From positions 1-17,006 of the forward strand of contig DDKS01000009.1 in the NCBI GenBank assembly GCA_002340095.1: 17,006 bases of DNA, given 5' to 3'. Each line of letters begins with the position of its first letter. Within the stretch, counting starts at the first letter, position 1. This stretch comes from Betaproteobacteria bacterium UBA2592 (GTDB taxonomy: Bacteria > Pseudomonadota > Gammaproteobacteria > Burkholderiales > Rhodocyclaceae). The position numbers and the translations under genes are program-made. The notes beneath the pieces are model-generated. The model worked only from the letters and a program-made list of their open reading frames with translations. It did not search any database and was not told the origin of the DNA. Below are positions 1-5,900 of the stretch, piece after piece.

Positions 1-18
1 TTTGTAAACACCCTCTAA
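1..18. repeat. Left copy of an 18-bp terminal inverted repeat
   Basis: TTTGTAAACACCCTCTAA is the exact reverse complement of positions 16986-17003, and the match stops at base 18. Read outward, both copies give TTAGAGGGTGTTTACAAA. This fits a TTA target followed by an insertion-sequence end starting GAGGGTGTTTAC. No transposase lies inside the window, so the element, if there is one, is outside it. The repeat ends 6 bp before the stop codon of the cytochrome gene, which remains intact. The repeat is seen directly; its identity as an IS end is inference. Confidence 0.6.
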
Positions 19-24
19 AGCGGG

Positions 25-639
25 TCAGGGCAGGGTGTTGAGATAAGCAGCCACTGCCTTGATGTCGGCATTCTTGAGGGGGGCAACGGCGCTGGACATG
101 GCGGGATCGAGCCGCTCCCCGGTCCGGTCCCGGTAACGGGTCACCGAAGTGACCAGATATTCCACATGCTGGCCGGCCAGCCGGGGAATGGCCTCGTTAC
201 CCCGGGCCTGCTCGCCGTGGCAGCGGGCACAGAGCTTGTCGTAAACCTGCTTGCCGGCGGCCACCTGGCTGGCCTCCTGCCGGCCCGGGGCCGGAATCTG
301 GCCGGCATAGAACACGGCAATCTGAACCTGCTCCTCCTCCTTGAGCACCTTGATCAGCCTCTGCATGAACTCGTCGCGGCGCTGGCCGGTGCCAAACTTG
401 CGAATCTGTTCAAGCAGGTAGGCCGGATTCTGTCCGGCCAGGTTGGGCACCTCGGGCAGCTTGCTGACACCGTTCTCCCCATGGCAGTTGGCACAGAAGA
501 AGGCCGCCTTGCGGCCGGCCGCCTCGGCGGCCTGCCGGGCTGCCGGATCGGCCAGCACCGCGCGCAGGGTATCCCCGGGCGCAGCCTGGACCGACAGGCC
601 AAGGCCGCACATCAGCAACAATCCCGCCAATTTTTTCAT
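25..639 (-). CDS. Diheme cytochrome c4-like periplasmic electron carrier
   Basis: The 204-residue product has a signal peptide at about 1-19 (lysines, a Leu-rich core, then SVQA before APGD). It carries two c-type haem motifs, CANCH (C49, C52, H53) and CARCH (C137, C140, H141). Two similar haem domains in about 200 residues is the cytochrome c4 / c553 layout; M92 and M181 are candidate axial ligands. Proteins of this kind pass electrons in the periplasm between quinol-oxidising complexes and terminal oxidases or other reductases. I chose the ATG at 639 because AAGGAGAGG precedes it and it opens directly into the signal peptide; an ATG 18 bases upstream lacks these. It starts 22 bp after orn on the same strand, so the two are probably co-transcribed. 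The partner oxidase cannot be told from this window. Confidence 0.9.
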   Translation of the reverse strand: MKKLAGLLLMCGLGLSVQAAPGDTLRAVLADPAARQAAEAAGRKAAFFCANCHGENGVSKLPEVPNLAGQNPAYLLEQIRKFGTGQRRDEFMQRLIKVLKEEEQVQIAVFYAGQIPAPGRQEASQVAAGKQVYDKLCARCHGEQARGNEAIPRLAGQHVEYLVTSVTRYRDRTGERLDPAMSSAVAPLKNADIKAVAAYLNTLP

Positions 640-661
640 CGTCCCTCTCCTTTGCACCGTC

Positions 662-1207
662 TCAGAGCCGGAGGAAGTTTTCCCGGTAATACTTCAGCTC
701 GTCGATGGATTCGTAAATGTCGGCCAGGGCCACATGGGCCCCTTTCTTCTGAAAACCCTTGTAGACCTCAGGCGTCCAACGCTTGCACAACTCCTTCAGG
801 GTACTCACGTCCAGATTACGGTAATGGAACCAGGCTTCCAGCTTCGGCATGTAACGGGCCATGAAGCGGCGGTCCTGGCAGATGGAATTGCCGCACATGG
901 GCGATGCCCCCTGGGGCACGTACTTGCCGAGAAACTCCAGCGCCTCGGCCTCCACCTGGACCTCCGTGTGCCGGGTGGCCCGTACCCGGTCGATCAAGCC
1001 GGAACGGCCATGGGTCTTCTTGTTCCAGTCATCCATCCCATCGAGCACGCTCTCGGGCTGGTGCACCACCCATACCGGTGATTCGGCCACGAGCTCCAGG
1101 GTGGCCGTGGTGATCACCATCGCCAGTTCGATGATGCGGTCGGAATCAGGGTTCAGCCCCGTCATTTCCATGTCCAGCCAGACGAGGTTTGTCGCGTCGC
1201 GTGCCAT
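662..1207 (-). CDS. orn: Oligoribonuclease (DEDDh 3'-5' exoribonuclease)
   Basis: The 181-residue product matches the full length of Orn, a cytoplasmic enzyme that degrades 2-5 nt RNAs, including pGpG from cyclic-di-GMP breakdown, to mononucleotides. The DEDDh residues are visible: D12 and E14 in WLDMEMTG, D112 in CQDRRFMARYMP, and H158 and D163 in GAHVALADI. The conserved segment near 57-69 (DGMDDWNKKTHGR) is also typical. The start is the ATG at 1207, with only a weak ribosome-binding sequence before it. It diverges from the M48 protease gene across 43 bp and is followed 22 bp later by the cytochrome c4-like gene. The orn / M48 protease / rsgA neighbourhood is, from memory, common in betaproteobacteria. 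Confidence 0.96.
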   Translation of the reverse strand: MARDATNLVWLDMEMTGLNPDSDRIIELAMVITTATLELVAESPVWVVHQPESVLDGMDDWNKKTHGRSGLIDRVRATRHTEVQVEAEALEFLGKYVPQGASPMCGNSICQDRRFMARYMPKLEAWFHYRNLDVSTLKELCKRWTPEVYKGFQKKGAHVALADIYESIDELKYYRENFLRL

Positions 1208-1212
1208 ATAAT
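1207..1212 (+). promoter_or_regulatory. Candidate sigma-70 -10 element for the M48 protease gene
   Basis: A perfect TATAAT lies on the plus strand over the start of orn. It would place transcription initiation near 1219, about 30 nt before the ATG at 1251. No convincing -35 hexamer sits 16-18 bp upstream, so it may be a weak promoter or chance. If real, it argues against the TTG at 1212 being the start codon, because that codon begins inside the -10 element. Confidence 0.35.
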
Positions 1213-1250
1213 TGCCCGAAATCTCAAAGTGTACATTGTGTCATATCTCC

Positions 1251-2489
1251 ATGCCTGAAGCTTTTCCTGCCTGGATGCTCCTGTCGCTGCTGGCGGCCAT
1301 GGGACTGCGCCTGTGGCTCTCCCTGCGCCAGGAAAACCATGTACGCCGCCACCGGGATGCGGTACCGCCCGCCTTCGCCGAGCGTATCAGCCTGGCAGCC
1401 CACCAGAAGGCCGCCGACTACACGATCGTCCGAACCCGCTTCGGACGCGCCGCCCTGGCAGTGGAGTTGCTGGTGCTGCTCGGCCTCACCTATGGAGGCG
1501 GCCTCAATGTCCTGCATGACTTCTGGTCCGCCCACTTCGACGGCCTCGCCTACGGCATCGGCCTGATCGCCAGCGTGGCCGTGCTCACCAGCCTGGCCGA
1601 CCTGCCCCTCGACCTGTACCGCCAGTTCCGCCTCGAAGCCCGTTTCGGCTTCAACCGCATGACCCCGGCGATCTACGTCTCCGACCTGCTCAAACAGGCC
1701 CTGCTCGCCGCCCTCCTCGGCTTGCCCCTGCTGGCGGCGGTGCTGTGGCTGATGCAGACCATGGGCAGTTACTGGTGGTTCCATGTCTGGCTGGTGTGGA
1801 TCGGCTTCAATTTGCTGATCCTGTTTGCCTACCCCCTGTGGATCGCCCCCCTCTTCAACCGCTTCACCCCCCTGCCCGAGGGCGAACTGAAGCGCCGCAT
1901 CGCAGCCCTGCTCGAACGCTGTCGCTTCGGCGCCCGGGAAATCTTCGTCATGGATGGCTCGCGCCGCTCCAGCCATGGTAATGCCTACTTCACCGGCTTC
2001 GGCAAGGCGCGCCGCATCGTCTTCTTCGACACCCTGCTCGAACGGCTCTCACCGCCCCAGGTGGAAGCCGTGCTGGCCCACGAACTGGGGCACTTCCACC
2101 ATCGCCACATCAGCAAGCGCATGATCCTGGTGTTCAGCCTGTCGCTGCTGTTCCTGGCCCTGCTCGGCCAGCTGATCGAGACCCCCGGCTTCTACCGCAG
2201 CCTGGGGGTCGAGCACGGTGGCACGGCCATGGGCTTGGTGCTGTTCGCCCTGGTCATGCCGATACTCACCTTTCCGCTCACCCCCATCTTCAGCCACCTG
2301 TCCCGCCGCCACGAATTCGAGGCGGATGCCTATGCGGCCAGGATGGCGTCGGCCGGAGAACTCAGCGCAGCCCTGGTGAAGCTCTACGAAGACAATGCCG
2401 CAACCCTGACCCCGGACCCGCTGCATTCCCTGTTTCACGACTCCCACCCCCCCGCCAGCCAGCGGATCGCCCGCCTGCAAACCACCTAG
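1251..2489 (+). CDS. M48 family membrane zinc metalloprotease (Ste24/CAAX protease type)
   Basis: The 412-residue membrane protein has the zinc-protease motif HELGH (H277, E278, H281) in VLAHELGHFHHRH, and a third zinc ligand, probably E355, in SRRHEFEADAYA. This two-part signature and the length match M48A/Ste24-like peptidases. Hydrophobic segments lie at roughly 5-20, 68-85, 100-117, 148-172, 178-197, 290-307 and 325-347. Bacterial members are thought to cleave membrane or periplasmic proteins in quality control; eukaryotic Ste24 trims prenylated proteins. The substrate here is unknown. I chose the ATG at 1251 over the in-frame TTG at 1212, because the extra 13 residues are polar and Cys-rich and overlap a TATAAT. 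No clear Shine-Dalgarno precedes either codon. The stop codon is part of TAGGAG, the ribosome site of the next gene 10 bp on. Confidence 0.9.
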   Translation: MPEAFPAWMLLSLLAAMGLRLWLSLRQENHVRRHRDAVPPAFAERISLAAHQKAADYTIVRTRFGRAALAVELLVLLGLTYGGGLNVLHDFWSAHFDGLAYGIGLIASVAVLTSLADLPLDLYRQFRLEARFGFNRMTPAIYVSDLLKQALLAALLGLPLLAAVLWLMQTMGSYWWFHVWLVWIGFNLLILFAYPLWIAPLFNRFTPLPEGELKRRIAALLERCRFGAREIFVMDGSRRSSHGNAYFTGFGKARRIVFFDTLLERLSPPQVEAVLAHELGHFHHRHISKRMILVFSLSLLFLALLGQLIETPGFYRSLGVEHGGTAMGLVLFALVMPILTFPLTPIFSHLSRRHEFEADAYAARMASAGELSAALVKLYEDNAATLTPDPLHSLFHDSHPPASQRIARLQTT

Positions 2490-2499
2490 GAGAACCGCC

Positions 2500-2811
2500 A
2501 TGCGTCCCACGCCCATGCTTGCCCTGCTCCTTCTGCCCCTCCTGGCCCAGGCCGCCCCCGAGCTTGACCATGCCGACCCGGTCGCGGGCAAGACCCTGCA
2601 TGACAAGGACTGCGTCAGCTGCCACCAACGCATGTACGGCGGGGATGGTTCCACCATCTACACCCGGGATGGCCGGGTCCTGAGCGACAAGACCGAACTC
2701 CTGCAACGGGTGGCGGCCTGCAATGCCCAGATGAACACCGGTTGGTTCCCGGACGAAGAGGCCCACGTGGGGGCCTATCTCAACCAGCAATACTACCGTT
2801 TCGATAAATGA
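2500..2811 (+). CDS. Small periplasmic monoheme cytochrome c
   Basis: The 103-residue product has a signal peptide at about 1-18 (a run of Leu ending LLAQAA). It has one haem-attachment motif, CVSCH (C38, C41, H42), in DKDCVSCHQRMYGGDG. A methionine at 78 (NAQMNTGWF) is the likely sixth iron ligand. The mature chain is about 85 residues, the size of a class I cytochrome c. It is tightly packed between the M48 protease gene (10-bp gap with AGGAG) and rsgA (25-bp gap), so it is probably translated from the same message. A role in periplasmic electron transfer is inferred; its partner is unknown. Confidence 0.9.
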   Translation: MRPTPMLALLLLPLLAQAAPELDHADPVAGKTLHDKDCVSCHQRMYGGDGSTIYTRDGRVLSDKTELLQRVAACNAQMNTGWFPDEEAHVGAYLNQQYYRFDK

Positions 2812-2836
2812 CCCCCGTCCCCACCTGCCCGGCCCG

Positions 2837-3724
2837 GTGCCGCCCGCGATCTTGAGCACCTCCGCCATCGTCATCGCCGCTCACGGGCGGCAGTACCGGG
2901 TGGAACTGCCCGACGGCAGCGAACTGCTGTGCTGTACCCGGGGCAAGAAAAGCGACGTCGTTTGCGGCGACCGGGTACGGGTGGAACCCACGAGCCAGGG
3001 GCGCGGGGTCATCAACGGCATCGAGCCGCGCCGGACCCTGCTCTACCGCTCCAACGAAGCCAGGGAAAAGCTGATTGCCGCCAACGTGGATCAGGCGATC
3101 CTGGTGGTCGCAACGGAGCCCGCCTTCTCCGAAGCCCTGGTGGGGCGCTGCGTCATCGCCGCCCAGAGTCAGGGCATCACGCCCCTGATCGTGCTGAACA
3201 AATGCGATCTGGCCGACCGGCTGGCGGAATCCCGCGCCCGTCTCGCCCCCCTCGCCGCCCTGGATTACCCGATCCTGGAACTCTCGGCCCTGGCTGGCGC
3301 CGACAGCCTGCGCCCCTGGCTGCAGGGCAAGACCAGCGTGCTCGTGGGCCAGTCCGGCATGGGCAAATCCACCCTCATCAACGCGCTGCTCCCCGAAGCC
3401 CGGGCAGCCACCCGGGAAATCTCCGCCGCCCTCGATTCGGGCAAGCACACCACCACCTTTGCCAAGCTCTACCACCTGGACGGGGAAAGCCACATCATCG
3501 ACTCCCCCGGCCTGCAGGAATTCGGCTTGCGCCACCTGGATTTCAGCGACCTGGAACAGGCTTTCCCGGAATTCGCCCCGCATCTGGGCCGGTGCCGCTT
3601 CCGCAACTGCCAGCACCAGCAGGAACCCGGCTGTGCCCTCCAGGCGGCCCTGGCCTCTGGTGACATCGCACCTGAACGCATGCGTCTGTTTCAGGAGCTG
3701 GCCAGGGAACGCGCCCGGACCTGA
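2837..3724 (+). CDS. rsgA: Ribosome small-subunit-dependent GTPase A
   Basis: The 295-residue product is a circularly permuted GTPase that acts late in 30S subunit maturation. An N-terminal OB-fold covers about 10-70. The G motifs follow in permuted order: G4 NKCD at 121-124, G1 GQSGMGKST at 171-179, and G3 DSPG at 222-225. The C-terminal zinc knuckle is C253, C258, H260 and C266, with the family spacing CxxxxCxHxxxxxC. I used the GTG at 2837 as start. The frame is open further upstream, but no better start appears, and IVIAAHGRQYRVEL begins the OB-fold soon after. It is the last gene of a short plus-strand group and converges on a CBS-domain gene with only 6 bp between the stop codons, so no separate terminator fits there. 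Confidence 0.95.
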   Translation: MPPAILSTSAIVIAAHGRQYRVELPDGSELLCCTRGKKSDVVCGDRVRVEPTSQGRGVINGIEPRRTLLYRSNEAREKLIAANVDQAILVVATEPAFSEALVGRCVIAAQSQGITPLIVLNKCDLADRLAESRARLAPLAALDYPILELSALAGADSLRPWLQGKTSVLVGQSGMGKSTLINALLPEARAATREISAALDSGKHTTTFAKLYHLDGESHIIDSPGLQEFGLRHLDFSDLEQAFPEFAPHLGRCRFRNCQHQQEPGCALQAALASGDIAPERMRLFQELARERART

Positions 3725-3730
3725 AGAACC

Positions 3731-4165
3731 TCAGCGCAGCAGGGCGGCCACATCCTCTTCCAGGCTGCGCTCGGCCTCGAGCCGCAACCAGTCGGCCCCC
3801 AGGGCATCCCGGGTGGTGACCACCCCCACGGGCAGCTGACCTTCGAGCACCGGCAGGTGCCGCACCCCGTGGTTCTGCATCAGGTGCAGGGCATGGTTGA
3901 GGCTTTTCCCGATATCGACGGACAGGGGATTCTGGGTCATCACCTCGGCCACCCGGGTCCGATCCGGGTCCAGCCCCGGCACCATGACCCGGGCCAGGGC
4001 ATCCCGTTCGGTGAAGATGCCCACCATGCGCTGGTCGCGCAGGATGGGCAGGGCGCCGACCCGGTACTCCACCATCCGGCGCGCCGCCTCCCGGACGGTC
4101 ATGGCCTCGTGGCCCGTGATCAGGGCCTGACCTTCGATGACATCACGCAAAGAACGGTTCGACAT
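3731..4165 (-). CDS. CBS-pair domain protein (intact)
   Basis: The 144-residue protein consists almost entirely of two CBS repeats (about 8-62 and 70-126). The typical phrases are VGALPILRDQRMVGIFTERDAL and VRHLPVLEGQLPVGVVTTRDAL. CBS pairs usually bind adenine nucleotides and act as energy or nucleotide sensors, but stand-alone ones often have no known partner, and none is obvious here. I chose the ATG at 4165 because AAGGAG lies about 8 nt upstream; an ATG 18 nt further up overlaps that site. It follows another CBS-pair gene on the same strand after 77 bp. That gap contains a short CCGGGT/ACCCGG hairpin (4220-4237) and no other clear signal. Confidence 0.85.
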   Translation of the reverse strand: MSNRSLRDVIEGQALITGHEAMTVREAARRMVEYRVGALPILRDQRMVGIFTERDALARVMVPGLDPDRTRVAEVMTQNPLSVDIGKSLNHALHLMQNHGVRHLPVLEGQLPVGVVTTRDALGADWLRLEAERSLEEDVAALLR

Positions 4166-4242
4166 GGCTGGCTCCTTGTTCAATACCCATCATGGCCTCA
4201 TTCTGGACCAGACGGGAGGCCGGGTCCAGCCACCCGGATGCT

Positions 4243-4380
4243 TCAGACCCCGGCGATCACCGCCTCGATCTCGGCAAAGGTGCGGGCCAGTTCATGGGTC
4301 TGGAGCGGCAGGCCCAACTGCCGGGCAATCTGGGAGGCGGAGAAGATGCCGCCGAGGAGATGTTGCCCCCTCCCTCCCCT
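4243..4380 (-). pseudogene. Displaced C-terminal end of the upstream CBS-pair gene (frameshift)
   Basis: One frame off the CBS gene at 4292-4840, this stretch reads LLGGIFSASQIARQLG and then a typical helical tail, ending at a TGA at 4243-4245. This is what the end of a second CBS motif should look like. Removing one G from the G-rich run (minus strand; C5 at 4366-4370 on the plus strand, within 4366-4379) joins the two frames into a normal 198-residue CBS protein. The shift is therefore a real mutation, a slippage-prone tract or a base-calling error; the sequence alone cannot decide. Confidence 0.75.
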
Positions 4381-4840
4381 CGGTGACTACCAGGGCATGG
4401 GCCCGGCCGGCGGACTGGAGGGTGGCGACCACATCCCCGACCCGGGCCTTGCGCACCTCTTCAAAGGGCAGGATGTCGATATCGCCCACCGGCACCATCA
4501 CGTCGGCCACCTTGAGCTCGCCCCGTTTGACCCCCTTTTGCTGGGCAACCTGTACCGGCTTCTGACCAAGGATGTCAGTGCTGGTGATGAGGCCGACGAT
4601 GCGGCCGTTCTCCCCCGTCACCACCAGGAGGCGCACCCCGTGCTGGATCATCGAACTGTTCGCCTGCTCCAGGGGCTGGTCCGGGGAAGTGGTGGCGGTC
4701 GGCACCACGGAAAGGTCGGTCATGGCCTGGAGGGCCGGAGAATCCGCGGTGATCGACTCGATGTCGATGATCTCCATCACATAGCAGGGTTTTTCGGCGG
4801 CCTTGATCTGGGGCAATACCCGGTAGGTCTGAGTGGTCAT
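4292..4840 (-). CDS. CBS-pair domain protein with frameshifted C-terminus
   Basis: As written the gene encodes 182 residues. The first CBS repeat (about 45-100: MIQHGVRLLVVTGENGRIVGLITSTDIL) and most of the second (about 110-155: VADVMVPVGDIDILPFEEV, then AHALVVTEG) are normal. After about residue 158 the chain becomes an unrelated Arg/Pro-rich tail (SPRRHLLRLPDCP), while the expected CBS ending sits in the next frame. The start ATG at 4840 has GAGGAG about 7 nt upstream. The protein resembles, but does not closely match, the CBS gene downstream. Likely role: a nucleotide-sensing regulatory module of unknown partner. If the frameshift is real, the second nucleotide site is probably damaged. 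Confidence 0.75.
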   Translation of the reverse strand: MTTQTYRVLPQIKAAEKPCYVMEIIDIESITADSPALQAMTDLSVVPTATTSPDQPLEQANSSMIQHGVRLLVVTGENGRIVGLITSTDILGQKPVQVAQQKGVKRGELKVADVMVPVGDIDILPFEEVRKARVGDVVATLQSAGRAHALVVTEGREGATSPRRHLLRLPDCPAVGPAAPDP

Positions 4841-4947
4841 GTGCAGCTCCTCTGGTGTGTTTTATGTGCTTTTGACGACCATGGGCAGAACCGGCTGCTG
4901 GGCCGCGCTCCTCCCTCCCATGGAGAGATGCATTTTATGCATTGAGG

Positions 4948-4978
4948 AAAAACCGGCCATGAAAAAAATTTCAGCCGG
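4948..4978 (-). terminator. Rho-independent terminator ending the Anbu-type operon
   Basis: On the minus strand a stem is formed by CCGGC-TGAAA pairing with TTTCA-(TG bulge)-GCCGG around a TTTT loop, followed at once by TTTTT. It lies 20 bp past the stop of the last operon gene. The rest of the 158-bp gap (4841-4998) holds the leader of the CBS gene and a pair of ATGCAT palindromes (4928-4933 and 4937-4942) of unknown meaning. Confidence 0.6.
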
Positions 4979-4998
4979 CATAAACCGGAGGTGCCCGC

Positions 4999-5898
4999 TC
5001 AGGATGCCAGGGGCGTCACCGTCACGGCCACCTGTGGTTCATGCCCGCCGCCGCCGAGGATCACGCCGCGCATGGGCGAAACATCGCTGAAATCGCGGCC
5101 CCAGGCCAGCGTGATGTGCTGGGTGTCGGGCAACAGGTTGTTGGTGGGATCGAAATCCACCCAGTCATGGCCATCGGCGCCGGGGGCATAGACGGAAACC
5201 CAGGCGTGGGAAGCATCGGCGCCCACCATGCGCGGCTGGCCCGGCGGCGGTTCGGTGAGCAAGTAACCACTCATGTAGCGGGCTGGAATGCCCTGGGCCC
5301 GCAGACAGGCGATCATCAGGTGGGCGAAGTCCTGGCAGACGCCGCGCCGTTTCTGCAGCACCTCCAGCACCGGCGTGGCGATGGTGGTGGCCTCGGGATC
5401 GAATTCGAACTCCGAGTGAATCTTTTCCATCAGCCGGGAGGCAGATTCGAGTACGGTCTGTCCCGGGCCGAAGCAGGCTGCCGCATAGGCGGCGAGCTCG
5501 TGCTTGATGCGCACATGGGGAGATTCGAACAAGAAGCGCTTGGCAGCCAGATCCGCCGGACGGGGAGGCTCGCTACGGTAAGCCAGGCGTGCCACCAGCT
5601 CATCCCGGGTCGGCCCGGCATCGAGGCTCGCGGGCAGGTGGGGCCGCACCTCCACCTCCATTTCTGCCCGTACGCTCAGGGTATCGTGGGGCAGATAGAA
5701 GGCCAGCCATTCCACCGGATTGCCGAAAGCATCCTCGCCCCGCTCGCGCCAGGAGGGCTCCGGCGCCAGGCCCAGGCGAAAATCCAGGCAGGTCTGCCAG
5801 GGACAGGCCCGCGGCATCAGGTGCAGCACCTGCTGGGACAGGGACACGATGCTGCCGTAGGCGTAGCGGGTTTCGTGCAGGACGTGGTAACGGGCCAT
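4999..5898 (-). CDS. Transglutaminase-like cysteine peptidase family protein (last gene of Anbu operon)
   Basis: The 299-residue protein has the bacterial transglutaminase layout. An N-terminal beta-rich domain (about 1-85) opens with the typical YHVLHETRYAYGSIVSLSQQ. The papain-like core carries the triad Cys188 (RRGVCQDFAH), His231 (ADASHAWVSVY) and Asp250 (WVDFDPTNN). In bacteria such proteins may act as peptidases or acyl-transferases; no substrate is known here. It starts 2 bp after the stop of the ATP-grasp/alpha-E fusion (TGATCATGG), implying coupled translation. The frame stays open far upstream, but MARYHV is the conserved family start. Its place at the end of the operon suggests it processes or transfers the peptide made by the ligases, which is inference. 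Confidence 0.93.
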   Translation of the reverse strand: MARYHVLHETRYAYGSIVSLSQQVLHLMPRACPWQTCLDFRLGLAPEPSWRERGEDAFGNPVEWLAFYLPHDTLSVRAEMEVEVRPHLPASLDAGPTRDELVARLAYRSEPPRPADLAAKRFLFESPHVRIKHELAAYAAACFGPGQTVLESASRLMEKIHSEFEFDPEATTIATPVLEVLQKRRGVCQDFAHLMIACLRAQGIPARYMSGYLLTEPPPGQPRMVGADASHAWVSVYAPGADGHDWVDFDPTNNLLPDTQHITLAWGRDFSDVSPMRGVILGGGGHEPQVAVTVTPLAS

Positions 5899-5900
5899 GA

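Noticed and set aside
1212..1250. TTG at 1212 as the start of the M48 protease
   Set aside because: The added 13 residues are polar and Cys-containing, the codon begins inside a TATAAT, and ATG 1251 opens next to the first hydrophobic segment.
4928..4942. Paired ATGCAT palindromes upstream of the frameshifted CBS gene as an operator
   Set aside because: The site is short, AT-rich and matches no regulator I recognise; it could be chance.
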